Shown piece by piece: positions 36,817-45,228 of a stretch of DNA of 64,000 bases. The notes beneath the pieces are model-generated. The model was not told the DNA's origin. It was given only the letters and a program-made list of their open reading frames with translations, and made no database searches. Position numbers and translations under genes: made by a program. Every line of letters starts with the position of its first letter. Position 1 is the stretch's first letter. This DNA comes from Paracoccus sp. (in: a-proteobacteria). Lineage in GTDB: Bacteria > Pseudomonadota > Alphaproteobacteria > Rhodobacterales > Rhodobacteraceae. The DNA is taken from the NCBI RefSeq assembly GCF_030604785.1, contig NZ_JAUVVF010000001.1:62001-126000 (forward strand). Direction: 5' to 3'.

Positions 36817-37128
36817 ATGATCGTGCGTATCTATCAGCCCGCCCGCAATGCGATGACCTCGGGGATGGGGCGGTCCAAGGGTTGGGTTCTGGAATTTCCG
36901 GCAGCCGACGCGCGCGAGATCGACCCGCTGATGGGCTGGACCGGCAGCCGCGACACGCAAAGCCAGGTGCGGCTGCGCTTCGACACCCGCAAACAGGCCG
37001 AGGATTACGCGCGCGAGCACGGGCTGGATTACGTCGTTCAGGAACCGCAGCGCCGCGGCACGAATGTCCGCCCCCGCGGCTACGGCGAGAACTTCGCCAC
37101 CGACCGCCGCGCCCCTTGGACACACTGA
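36817..37128 (+). CDS. NDUFS4-like complex I accessory subunit (ETC complex I family)
   Basis: A 103-residue protein matching the conserved core of mitochondrial NDUFS4 and its alphaproteobacterial relatives, which stabilise the N-module of respiratory complex I. Visible marks: [23 protein letters not shown] at the start, then [36 protein letters not shown], then the tail [11 protein letters not shown]. It is encoded away from the nuo operon, as usual in Paracoccus relatives. The ATG at 36817 follows AGCCGGAGTGCC. Confidence 0.88.
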   Translation: MIVRIYQPARNAMTSGMGRSKGWVLEFPAADAREIDPLMGWTGSRDTQSQVRLRFDTRKQAEDYAREHGLDYVVQEPQRRGTNVRPRGYGENFATDRRAPWTH

Positions 37129-37225
37129 GCGTGTTGCTCGGGGCATAGTTGCTGCCAGCTGGGGAAATCTTTGCCCAGTTTGGTGCAGTTTGGTGCAAAG
37201 GTTTCGCAAGTCCTTGATTTCTTGC

Positions 37226-37245
37226 TGACCGCCTCCGGGCGGTCA
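37226..37245 (+). terminator. Hairpin, possible terminator of the NDUFS4-like gene
   Basis: TGACCGCC (37226-37233) and GGCGGTCA (37238-37245) are perfect 8-bp arms around TCCG, followed after five bases by TTTT. It lies about 97 bp after the NDUFS4-like stop and 20 bp before the MYG1 ATG, so it could also be a leader hairpin of MYG1. The gap also holds a tandem TTTGGTGCAG/TTTGGTGCAA (from 37178). Confidence 0.45.
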
Positions 37246-37265
37246 TCTGCTTTTCAGGACATGCC

Positions 37266-38165
37266 ATGATCGTCGCCCATCTCGTCAACCATTCCGGCGG
37301 TTTCCATGCCGACGAGCTTCTCTCGTCGGTCATTCTGACGCGGCTTTTCCCGCAGGCCGGGATCGTGCGGACGCGCGACGCCGACTGGACCACACCGGCG
37401 CCGGACCGGGTGATCTACGATGTCGGGCGCGACTACGACCCCGCGCGGCTGATCTTCGATCATCACCAGAAGAGCCCTCCGCTGCGCGACGACGGCCGGC
37501 CCTACAGCTCTTTCGGGCTGATCTGGCGGCAATTCGGCCATGATTACCTCCGGGCTTACGGCGTCCCCGCGCGGGACGTGGATGCGATCCATGCCGCCTT
37601 CGATGCGGATTTCGTGCTGCCCATCGATCTGGTGGACAATGGTGCCCTGTCGCCGACCGGGCCGCTTGCGGACCTGTCGCTGCCTCTGCTGCTGGAAAGC
37701 CTGAAGCCCGTCTTCGACGACTGCACCCCGGAGGCGGATGATCGGGCCTTCGAACGGGCGCTGGTCATCGCGCGCGCCTTTCTCGAGGCCGCGATCACCC
37801 GCAAGGCCGCCAAGCTGCGGACCGAGGCCGTGGTGATGGACGCCATCGCCGCCGCAGGCGACAGCCCGATCCTTGAACTGCCGATGGGCATGCCCTTCCG
37901 CGCGGCTATCGACAAGGCGGGCGCCGATCACCTACTGTTCGTCGTCCACCCCCGAGACACGGGCTGGACTGTGACCGGCATCCGCCGCGATCCCGACGGC
38001 TGCGCGCTGCGCGCCGACCTGCCCGAGGCCTGGACGGGTCTGACCGACGCGACCTTCGAGGCCGCCTCCCGCGTTCCGGGCGCACGCTTCTGCCACAATG
38101 CCCGCTTCATCGCGGTCGCTGCAGATCGATATGCCGCATTGCAACACGCGGCTCTGGCGGCTTAG
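37266..38165 (+). CDS. MYG1-family metal-dependent hydrolase (UPF0160)
   Basis: A 299-residue protein of the DHH-related MYG1 family. In eukaryotes MYG1 is a 3'-5' RNA exonuclease; the bacterial role is unknown. Marks: HSGGFHADELLSS (metal-binding His and Asp near 9-21), IYDVGRDYDP, the DHH-like IFDHHQKSPP near 64-73, and DLVDNG near 123. The C-terminal part (DTGWTVTGIRRDPD) is typical. It is intact; a decayed piece of a second copy lies 1.2 kb downstream. It probably has its own promoter in the 137-bp gap before it. Confidence 0.88.
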   Translation: MIVAHLVNHSGGFHADELLSSVILTRLFPQAGIVRTRDADWTTPAPDRVIYDVGRDYDPARLIFDHHQKSPPLRDDGRPYSSFGLIWRQFGHDYLRAYGVPARDVDAIHAAFDADFVLPIDLVDNGALSPTGPLADLSLPLLLESLKPVFDDCTPEADDRAFERALVIARAFLEAAITRKAAKLRTEAVVMDAIAAAGDSPILELPMGMPFRAAIDKAGADHLLFVVHPRDTGWTVTGIRRDPDGCALRADLPEAWTGLTDATFEAASRVPGARFCHNARFIAVAADRYAALQHAALAA

Positions 38166-38403
38166 GATGCGGAAGCCGCGCAGCAGGCCGGATGAGCGCT
38201 CGTGGCCCGTTGAGAGGCAGAAGTCTCATAGGACTGTTTGCGTGAGGAACCCCTGGGCGGACAGCGGCCTAGGCCGGTGCGGCCAGCCGAAGGCCCCAAG
38301 GTGCAGAAGCGGTCATTCGGTCTGGGTGCCGCGCCACAAGAACCTAACCCGACCGAAGGGGCGGAACGTTGATTGAATGTATTGCGGGACGGAAGCTGCA
38401 GAA
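38166..38403. other. Non-coding stretch between MYG1 and ClC relic
   Basis: 238 bp with no convincing reading frame. A perfect palindrome CGGCCTAGGCCG lies in the middle, and codon structure is lost. It is probably degenerate sequence from the same decay event as the pseudogenes that follow. Confidence 0.5.
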
Positions 38404-39398
38404 TCAGCTCATAGGGGCATTCAACCCCGATGAGGCGCTGTGCGATTTGGAAAGCGTTGCAGAGCGATGGAAGCGGACAGTGGTCCTTGCGATCACAGCA
38501 AGTAGGCCTGCGTCAGTGCGCTGAAACAGACTCAGTGCGTCGGCCAAGGAGGTGGCAGCCGTCAGTGTCGGAGCCGTCTTCGCTAGCGTCCGAACTAGCT
38601 CTTCTGCTGGCTTGTTGTCGGGCTCCAGTGCTTTTGTGAATGCTGTGATGCGAAGCTGATGGGTCAGCCATGCTTGACGGGCCTCCGACGGGCGAATGCC
38701 TCGTCGTTCCAGTTGCACCGTGAAAAACGAGCATCGAGACAGATGCGACGCGAGGGCAGAACTGAGCGAGACGCTTTTCATCGCCCCGAGGCCCATCGGC
38801 CGGTCGCCCGTCATCCCGAAGACGATAAGCGACCTGGAGATCGGCGCGCCAAGACGGCCGCCCCAACAGCAGAAATGCCGGCAAAGGCGTAGGTGTGGAC
38901 GCTTCCGGAGTAGCCGGGTGCGAGGGCCGTGGCGACGATACCGAGGGCGAGCCGGTCAGCGAACTCTTTACCAGGGCCCGTGAGAAGACACCCCCGCCCA
39001 TCCGCCCGCCAAGTGTGATGGCGACTGCAATAGCCTTCACAGCCGCGAACAAGATGGCCTGCGCTAGCCTGACGTCGCCGGAGAGCGCTGCGGCGGTGTC
39101 TCGTTCCAACACCGATGAAATGCGGAAAACGGGATCGCGATCATTCCGAGTGCCAGTTCCGCAAAGGCGGGTCGCCACCAGCTTGGCCAGTCGAGACGGG
39201 ACATGAGGCGGGTTCCGAGCGCGTCGGCCCGGAAGATGCCGCTCATCAACGTAGTCGCGACGAGCGCCTAGCTAAGGCCGAGCAGCATGAAGGCTGGCAG
39301 TTCTGCGTGAAAAGCCAAGTCGGGTCGCACGGGAGGGCTGAACTCGCTGAGCCCGCCGAATTGCAGCCGGTTGATCACTGTGCCTGCCACCGCGGCTA
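38404..39398 (-). pseudogene. Relic of a ClC-family chloride channel/transporter
   Basis: Read on the minus strand in shifting frames this stretch gives, in the right order, the landmarks of a ClC protein: VIASDDIAAVAG, then PAFMLLGLS followed by a TAG, then a LALGMIAIPFS-like segment, the channel motif GGRMGGGVFS (ClC: GxSGGVFxP), then after a frameshift LALGIVATALAPG and YAFAGISAVGAAVL, after another shift GAPISRSLIVFGMTGD, and finally FFTVQLERRGIR leading into a CBS-like tail. At least two frameshifts and one in-frame stop break it, and the start is missing: homology stops at about 39398, where MYG1-like sequence begins on the other strand. It cannot make a working channel. Confidence 0.82.
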
Positions 39399-39655
39399 TG
39401 TCGTCGGACGCGATCACGACCCGCAGCGGCTGATCTTCGAACATCACCAGAAGAACCCGCCGCTCCGCGACAATGCCTAGTCCTAACCGCTGGTTCGGGC
39501 TGATCTAACGGCATTTCGGCCGGGATTACCTGCGAGCCTTTGGTGTGTCGGAGAGGGATGGCGAGGTGATTCACGCGCCGTTCGATGCCGATTTCCTGTG
39601 TATCGATTTGGTGGATAATGGCGCTTTGTCGCTCCCCGGGCCGCTTGACGACCTT
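39397..39655 (+). pseudogene. Fragment of a second MYG1-family gene
   Basis: Translation gives YVVGRDHDPQRLIFEHHQKN and PPLRDNA followed by TAG, then, after a second stop, WFGLI-stop-RHFGRDYLRAFGV, FDADFLCIDLVDNGALS and GPLDDL. These align with residues about 50-140 of the intact MYG1 protein encoded at 37266-38165, at perhaps 65-70% identity by eye, with three stops. The N-terminal part is replaced by the ClC relic and the C-terminal part is lost at the insertion-element boundary. It is therefore a truncated paralogue, not a duplication of recent date. Confidence 0.85.
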
Positions 39656-39715
39656 TGACCTGCCACGGGATTTTTTCTCCATCTGCGATTAGAGTCCGGC
39701 CCATGGAGAGGACGG

Positions 39716-39985
39716 ATGATGAAGAAGGCGCGACTAACGGAAGAGCAGATCATTGGCATTTTGGAGGAGTATGAGGCAGACGCGAATTGTGCTGATCTCT
39801 GCCGCAAGCATGGGAGGTCGGAACGGACGTTCTATGCCTGGAAGGCGAAGTATTCCGGGATGACGGTGTCTGAGGCCAAGCGGCTGAAGGCACGGGAAGA
39901 TGAGAGCGCGAATCTGAAGCGGCTCTTGGCCGAGCAGATGCTCGACATGGCTGCGATGAAGGAACTGCTGTCGAAAAACTGGTGA
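39716..39985 (+). CDS. IS3-family transposase OrfA
   Basis: An 89-residue intact helix-turn-helix protein: KKARLTEEQIIGILEEYEA, then CADLCRKHGRSERTFYAWKAKYSGM, then a leucine-zipper-like C-terminus (LKRLLAEQMLDMAAMKELL). It binds the element's ends and normally makes a frameshift fusion with OrfB. The orfB start overlaps its last 4 bp. GAGAGGACGG lies before the ATG. It is intact, but its partner is broken, so it is unlikely to support transposition alone. Confidence 0.9.
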   Translation: MMKKARLTEEQIIGILEEYEADANCADLCRKHGRSERTFYAWKAKYSGMTVSEAKRLKAREDESANLKRLLAEQMLDMAAMKELLSKNW

Positions 39986-40871
39986 CGCCCGTCGCGAAGC
40001 GTGAGGCTGTCGCGCATCTGAAGTCCCATCGCGGGCTGTCGGAGCGGCGGGCGTGTCAGATTGCCGGGGCGGACCGCAAGATGGTGCGCTACGAGCCGCA
40101 TCGTGCGCCATACACGGCGCTGCCGGGCCGATTGCGGGATCTGGCCAATGAGTGGCGACGGTTCGGATATCTGCGGCTCTTCGTCCTGCTCAGGCGGGAG
40201 GGTGAGGCGTCGGGGATCAACCGCATCTACCGGCTCTACCGCGAGGAAGGGTTAACGGTCCGTAAACGCAAAGCACGCCGCAAGGCCCTTGGCAAAAGGC
40301 CCCGATCCTGATGGAGGGACGGGCCAATGCGCGCTGGTCACTGGAATTAGACGGATCAAAAAAAGTTCCGGGGGCTGCTTTCCCGTCGAATGGGCATGAC
40401 CAGTTCGCCTGCCGGCGACGCTTCCGCGTGCTGAACGTAGTTGATGACGCCACGCGGGAATGCATTGCCGCCAATCCGGTCGCGATCGGCCTCGAACCGG
40501 TGGCGGCACGATGGCTCACCCTCGATCGATGGCTGCCGCGTAGCGCGGGAGATGACCGCGCTGATCGAACGCCGCGACAAGCTTGGGATGATCGTCAGCG
40601 ATAATAGGACGGAACGGACCTCGAACGCGATTCTGAAGTGTGCGCCGAGCAAAAGGTCGAGTGGCGTTACATCGCGCCGGGCAAGCCGATGCAGAATGGC
40701 TTTGTAGAAAGCCTTAACGGCAGGATGCGGAACGAGTTCTTGCACGAGACGCAGTTTCGTAACCTCGCCCATGCCCGCAACCTCATCGCGGTCTGGGTCA
40801 CAGGCTACAACACCGCAATGCCCCATTCGGCCCTTGATACCAGACCCCCGCAGGCTTCGCCTTGCATCTGA
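39982..40871 (+). pseudogene. IS3-family transposase OrfB (DDE), frameshifted
   Basis: The N-terminal part (39982-40311) reads well (KREAVAHLKSHRGLSERRACQI, RRFGYLRLFVLLRREGEASGINRIYRLYREEGL) and stops. A second frame (from 40311) gives ARWSLELDGS, then about 14 extra codons, then HDQFACRRRFRVLNVVDDATREC. A third gives REMTALIERRDKLGMIVSDNRTERTSNA, and a fourth (from about 40638) CAEQKVEWRYIAPGKPMQNGFVESLNG. The first catalytic Asp (normally in WSLDFV) is lost in the altered patch; the second (SDN) and the Glu (VESLNG) remain but in different frames. It is dead. Confidence 0.88.
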
Positions 40872-41002
40872 CCACCGCAATCGCCCGACCCGCTGCACGC
40901 GATCAGGGCTCCGTGCGCCGGGCGATTGCTCAACCCACGCCAGAGGGCGTAAATCAACAACCGGCTCCGGTCGCGGCTGGATGAAAGAACAGTGGCAGCT
41001 CG

Positions 41003-41225
41003 GGGACGTTTGAGGGGGCAGGCCACTCGTGTTGAATTGAATGATCGAGCCACAGAGCCCGCATATGCAGGCCCTTTTTCTTTGCCACGGCTCCGAGTGC
41101 GTAGGACCGCGTCCCGAACTCGAATAAACTTTGCTCCGAGGTGAGGGAGGAACATTGATTTTGTGAGTCAACTCCTCGTTCCTGGCACAAACTATGCTTG
41201 GAATAACACGCGCCCGCGAAAGCCG
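41003..41225. other. Non-coding stretch between IS element and riboswitch
   Basis: About 220 bp, with lower GC than the neighbours. A minus-strand open frame over it shows no recognisable family. I see no promoter or terminator that I would defend, apart from a CCCTTTTTCTTT run near 41070 without a stable stem. It is probably insertion-element debris. Confidence 0.45.
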
Positions 41226-41254
41226 TTGACAGGATGCGGTCATCCGTCGCAGAT
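41226..41254 (+). promoter_or_regulatory. Possible promoter of the cobalamin-uptake operon
   Basis: TTGACA (41226-41231) is a perfect -35. After 17 bp the best -10 is GCAGAT (41249-41254), which is poor. The position just ahead of the riboswitch fits. Confidence 0.4.
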
Positions 41255-41262
41255 GGGCGCTG

Positions 41263-41432
41263 CTACGGTTCCGGCGCTGGCCGGATGAAAAGGGAATGCC
41301 GGTGCGCCCCGTCAGGGGCAAGGCCGCAGCTGCCCCCGCAACTGTAAGCGGCGAGCGACGGTCCATCATGCCACTGGAGCGATCCGGGAAGGCGGACCCC
41401 AGCCCAGACCCGCAAGCCAGGAGACCTGCCGC
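41263..41432 (+). promoter_or_regulatory. Cobalamin riboswitch (adenosylcobalamin-type leader)
   Basis: The conserved landmarks occur in order: GGTTCCGGCGCTGGCCGG, AAAAGGGAATGCCGGTGC, the core GCCCCCGCAACTGTAAGCGG (about 41332-41351), ATGCCACTGG, CCGGGAAGGCGGACC, and the B12 box AGCCAGGAGACCTGCC (about 41415-41430). It lies about 140 bp before the btuB start. In the known family, binding of adenosylcobalamin shuts off the downstream transport gene at translation or transcription. Between the box and the ATG I see no clear T-run terminator, so translational control is the likelier mode (inference). Confidence 0.95.
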
Positions 41433-41570
41433 AGCGATCACCCATTTCCGGTGCGGGGCGCGCCAGGAAAGCGGTCGATCCGCAGAGGTGACAGTCACCG
41501 TTCTGCGGCGCCGCTGCAGGACATTTCTGTTTGCCGCAGGCTTTGCCTGCCATGCGAAAGGTCCGACCGG

Positions 41571-43427
41571 ATGCGTCGCACGCTTGCTGTTCTGGCGCTT
41601 GGCGCCGTTTCTCCTGCCCTGCCTGCCATGGCCGACCCACAGCCCTTCCTGCTGGACGAGATCGTCCTGTCGGGGGGCCTGACCCCGGTGCCCGCCGACG
41701 GCTATGCCCGAGCCTACAGCGTCGTCACCCGCGCCGAGATCGAAGAGCGCGGCCTTGTCACCGTCGAGGATGCGTTGCGCGCGCTGCCGGGCGTCTCGGT
41801 CAGCAGCAGCGGGGGCAGTCTGACGCAGGTCCGCATCCGGGGCGGCGAAGCCAATCACACGCTGGTCCTGATCGACGGGATCGAGGCTTCGGGGGGCTCG
41901 GATTCCCATGTCTTTTCAGGGCTCGGCACCAACGATATCGATAGGATCGAGGTTCTGCGCGGGCCGCAATCGGTGATCTACGGCTCGAACGCCTCGGGCG
42001 GGGTCATCAACATCATCACTCGCCGGGCGGAACAGGGGCGCGGACATGGCGGCAGCGTCGAGGTCGGCAACGGCGCGGCCGGCTCGGGCTGGGTCACGCA
42101 GCGCGGCGAGCGTGGCGGTCTGGCGCTGAGCCTTGCGGCCCGCAACGATCGGGGCTTCGATCATTCCGGGGATGGCGGCGAACGGGACGGGCTGAACAGC
42201 CGCAGCGCCACGATTTCCGGCGATGTCGCTGCGACCGACAGCCTGCGGATCGGCGCGACGCTGCGGCGCGAGCGACTGCGCTATGATTACGACGCCGAAA
42301 ATCCCGACTGGGCGGCGACGGATGCCGACAGCTACATCGTCGACGCGCCGCTTTTCGGACAGCGCGACGGCCTGCGCGCCGCGCTCTGGGCCGAGCTGGA
42401 GCGGTTCGACGGGCGCGTGACGCAGCGCCTGCAATGGCAGCAGAGCCGTGACCGGGCCAGCGAGAATGACGGTCCGCAAAGGCGCGGCGAGACGCGGACG
42501 CTGAAATACCGCGCCTCGGTCGGGCTGGACGGGCGGGCCTTGGATGCGCGCCATCTGCTGAACCTTCTGGCCGAGCGGCAGCGCGACACGAACAGCGTTG
42601 CCCCCGATCAGCGGCGCGCGGTGAATTCTGTCGCGCTGGAATATCGCGCGCGGCTGGACGGGCTGGATGTCCAGGCCGGGCTGCGCCACGACGACAACCG
42701 CGCCTTTGGCGATTTCACAAGCTGGAACGTGGCGCTGTCTTGGCAGGCGCCGGACCTTCCGCTGCGGCTGCACGGTTCGGCCGGGACCGGGCTTGTGAAC
42801 CCCTCGTTCACCGAGCTTTTCGGCGGTTTCGGCACGATTGGCAATCCTGATCTGCGGCCCGAGCAGAACCGGGGCGTCGATCTGGGGGTCGAGTGGCAAT
42901 GGCCGCAGGGCGGGCTGGTCGGGCTGACCTGGTTCCGCGAAAGCCTCGAGGACGAGATCGAGTTCTTCGCGACGCCCTCGGGCGATTTCTCGTATCGCAA
43001 CCAGTCGGGCCGCAGCCCGCGCGAGGGGGTCGAAATGTCCGCGCGGCTGGCGCCGACCGATGCGCTGACGATTGGCGCCAGCTATACCTATCTGGACGCG
43101 AAGAACCCCGATGGCAGCGTCGAGATCCGCCGCCCCCGCCACGAGGCCGGGTTGAATGCCACGCTGTCGGTGCTGGACGGGCGCGGGCAGCTCTCGGGCG
43201 AGGTGCGGCGGGTCTCGGGGCTGCCGGACACGCAGTTCTGGGGCGATTTCGAGACGCGCGAATTGCCCGCCTATACGGTCGTGAACGTCGCGGCGGGCTA
43301 TGATCTGACCCCGAATGTGCGGGCGACGGCGCGGGTGGTGAACCTGTTCGACCGCGCCTATTCGGATGTCTGGGGCTATGCCAGCCAGGACCGCACTGCC
43401 CATATCGGGTTGCAGGCCCGCTGGTGA
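41571..43427 (+). CDS. btuB: TonB-dependent outer-membrane cobalamin receptor
   Basis: A 618-residue outer-membrane transporter that takes up vitamin B12 with TonB energy. There is a signal peptide (MRRTLAVLALGAV...ALPAMA-DP, about 1-21), a TonB box DEIVLSGG near 27-34, the plug domain (VTVEDALRALPGVSVSSSGG, RIRGGEANHTLVLIDGIE, EVLRGPQSVIYGSNASGGVINI) and a 22-strand barrel ending in LQARW with a terminal aromatic. The ATG at 41571 is chosen because it begins the signal peptide; an open frame runs 40 codons further up into the riboswitch leader. The riboswitch upstream supports a cobalamin role. Confidence 0.92.
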   Translation: MRRTLAVLALGAVSPALPAMADPQPFLLDEIVLSGGLTPVPADGYARAYSVVTRAEIEERGLVTVEDALRALPGVSVSSSGGSLTQVRIRGGEANHTLVLIDGIEASGGSDSHVFSGLGTNDIDRIEVLRGPQSVIYGSNASGGVINIITRRAEQGRGHGGSVEVGNGAAGSGWVTQRGERGGLALSLAARNDRGFDHSGDGGERDGLNSRSATISGDVAATDSLRIGATLRRERLRYDYDAENPDWAATDADSYIVDAPLFGQRDGLRAALWAELERFDGRVTQRLQWQQSRDRASENDGPQRRGETRTLKYRASVGLDGRALDARHLLNLLAERQRDTNSVAPDQRRAVNSVALEYRARLDGLDVQAGLRHDDNRAFGDFTSWNVALSWQAPDLPLRLHGSAGTGLVNPSFTELFGGFGTIGNPDLRPEQNRGVDLGVEWQWPQGGLVGLTWFRESLEDEIEFFATPSGDFSYRNQSGRSPREGVEMSARLAPTDALTIGASYTYLDAKNPDGSVEIRRPRHEAGLNATLSVLDGRGQLSGEVRRVSGLPDTQFWGDFETRELPAYTVVNVAAGYDLTPNVRATARVVNLFDRAYSDVWGYASQDRTAHIGLQARW

Positions 43428-44251
43428 TTGGCTGGCCCGCCCTTGCGCTGGCCCTGCTGGCGATGACGGGACCGGCGCTCGCCGATCCCGCGCCGCAGGC
43501 CGCGCCTTTGCGGGTCCTGTCGATGAACCTTTGCACCGACCAGCTGGCGATGCTGGTCGCGGCGCCGGGGCAGCTAGTGTCGGTCAGCCACATGGCGCGC
43601 GATCCGCTGGTCTCGGCCATGGTGGACGAGGCCGCGTCGCTGCCCGCGAATTACGGCCAGGCCGAGGACATCCTGCGCCATCGCCCCGATCTGGTTCTGG
43701 CCAGCATGTTCAGCGCGCCGGTGACGCTGGACATGCTGCGCCGGCTGGGCATCCCGGTCGCGGTCTTTCCGCCCGAGAACGACATGGAGGGCATCCGCGA
43801 CAATCTGCGCCTTATGGGCGAGGTTCTGGGCCGCGAGGCCGAGGCCGGGGCGATCATCCAGCGGTTCGATGCGGATCTGGCGGCGCTGGCCTCGGCGCCG
43901 CCTTCGGGGCGGCGGGCGGCGCTTTATGCGGCGAACGGCTACACATTGGGCCGGGGCAGCCTGGCCGATGCGATCCTGTCGGCGGCGGGCCTGTCGAATG
44001 TCGCCGCCGAACTGGGCCTGTCGCAGGGCGGCGTCCTGCGGCTGGAACGGCTGGTCATGGCCCGGCCCGACCTGATCGTGACCAGCCAGCCCTATCCCGG
44101 CGGCTCGCGCGCCGAAGAGATCCTGAGCCACCCCGCCCTGCGCGCCCTGACCGCCGAGGCGGGCGCCGAGGCCGTGTCGGACAGCGACTGGGTCTGCGGG
44201 ACGCCCCATGTCCTGCGCGCGGTCGCGCGTTTGGCGGAGGGCGCGTCATGA
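43424..44251 (+). CDS. btuF: Periplasmic cobalamin-binding protein (BtuF type)
   Basis: A 275-residue exported binding protein. It has a signal peptide ending GPALA-DP (about 1-21) and the class-III helical-backbone fold pattern: RVLSMNLCTDQLAMLV at the first lobe, HRPDLVLASMF in the middle and a second lobe with LRLERLVMARPDLIV. It would pass the vitamin from BtuB to the BtuCD permease. The GTG start shares GTGA with the btuB stop; it overlaps btuC by 4 bp. Confidence 0.85.
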   Translation: MIGWPALALALLAMTGPALADPAPQAAPLRVLSMNLCTDQLAMLVAAPGQLVSVSHMARDPLVSAMVDEAASLPANYGQAEDILRHRPDLVLASMFSAPVTLDMLRRLGIPVAVFPPENDMEGIRDNLRLMGEVLGREAEAGAIIQRFDADLAALASAPPSGRRAALYAANGYTLGRGSLADAILSAAGLSNVAAELGLSQGGVLRLERLVMARPDLIVTSQPYPGGSRAEEILSHPALRALTAEAGAEAVSDSDWVCGTPHVLRAVARLAEGAS

Positions 44252-45228
44252 GGCTGATGCTGGCCCTATCGGCGCTGGTTCTGGCGCTGGCGATGGCATC
44301 GTTGCTGGTCGGGGCGGTCTGGCATCCGCCGGGTGCCGCGCTGGCGGCGCTTTTCGGGCACGGCGATCCGCTGCTGGTTCTGGTCATGCAGGAATTGCGC
44401 CTGCCGCGTGCGATCCTGGGCGCGGCGGTGGGGGCTGCGCTCGGGCTGGCGGGGGCGGCGATGCAGGGCTTTCTGCGCAACCCTCTGGCCGAGCCCGGGC
44501 TGATCGGCACATCGGCCATGGCCTCGCTTGGGGCGGTTCTGGCGATCCAGACGGGGATGGCGGCCGCGCTGCCTCTGGCGCTGCCGGGCGCGGCGCTGGC
44601 GGGGGCGGGGCTGTCGGTCGCGCTGGTTCTGGCGATGGCCGGGCCGCGGGGCGGCGCGCTGGCGCTGATCCTTGCTGGGATCGCGGTCTCGGCGCTGGCC
44701 GGGGCGCTGACCTCGCTGGTCCTGAACCTGTCGCCCAACCCTTTTGCGGCGAACGAGATCGTCTTCTGGATGATGGGCTCGCTGGCCGACCGCTCGATGC
44801 TGCATGTGCAGATCGCGCTGCCGGTGATGGCGGCCGGGGCGCTGATCCTCTGGCCCCTGGGTCGCGGCCTGCGGGCCCTGTCCCTGGGCGAGGATGCCGC
44901 CGCCAGCATGGGCGTCAGCCTGCCGCGCCTGCGGGTGAGGCTGGCGCTTGGCTCCGCGGCGCTGGTCGGCGGAGCCACGGCCGTGTCGGGGGCGATCGGC
45001 TTCGTCGGGCTGGTCGTGCCGCATCTCTTGCGCCGCGCGGTGGGCGGCGATCCGGGGCGGCTGATGGCGGTCTCGGCGCTTGGCGGTGCGGCGATGGTGC
45101 TGGCCGCCGATATCGCGGTGCGCCTGATCCTGCCCGAGCGCGACCTGAAACTGGGCGTTCTGACCGCGCTGATCGGCGCGCCCTTCTTCCTGCACCTGAT
45201 CCTGCGGCTGAGAAGGCAGATGCCATGA
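44248..45228 (+). CDS. btuC: Cobalamin ABC transporter permease (BtuC/FecCD type)
   Basis: A 326-residue inner-membrane permease with about ten helices. The FecCD marks are RLPRAILGAAVGAALGLAGAAMQGFLRNPLAEPGLIG (about 51-87) and, near the C-terminus, GAIGFVGLVVPHLLRRAVG (about 249-267), where the coupling helix meets the ATPase. It is the standard length for this family. It overlaps the genes on both sides by ATGA. Confidence 0.9.
   Translation: MRLMLALSALVLALAMASLLVGAVWHPPGAALAALFGHGDPLLVLVMQELRLPRAILGAAVGAALGLAGAAMQGFLRNPLAEPGLIGTSAMASLGAVLAIQTGMAAALPLALPGAALAGAGLSVALVLAMAGPRGGALALILAGIAVSALAGALTSLVLNLSPNPFAANEIVFWMMGSLADRSMLHVQIALPVMAAGALILWPLGRGLRALSLGEDAAASMGVSLPRLRVRLALGSAALVGGATAVSGAIGFVGLVVPHLLRRAVGGDPGRLMAVSALGGAAMVLAADIAVRLILPERDLKLGVLTALIGAPFFLHLILRLRRQMP

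Larger units (their letters stand above)
39656..41002 (+). mobile_element. IS3-family (IS407-group-like) insertion element, degenerate
   Basis: The element carries orfA (39716-39985) and a broken orfB (39982-40871), in the usual IS3 arrangement with overlap. The left end TGACCTGCCAC (39656-39666) matches the right end GTGGCAGCTCG (40992-41002) read in reverse, 9 of 11 bases, so the element is about 1,347 bp. No target duplication is visible: the left flank is the MYG1 fragment and the right flank is unrelated, which suggests a deletion or rearrangement after insertion. The ends are my estimate. Confidence 0.75.

Noticed and set aside
38895..39206. 103-codon plus-strand frame as a hypothetical gene.
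   Set aside because: It lies antisense to the recognisable ClC relic, has no ribosome site and no family resemblance.
40954..41190. 78-codon minus-strand frame to the right of the IS element.
   Set aside because: No motif, no ribosome binding site; overlaps the right inverted repeat of the IS element.
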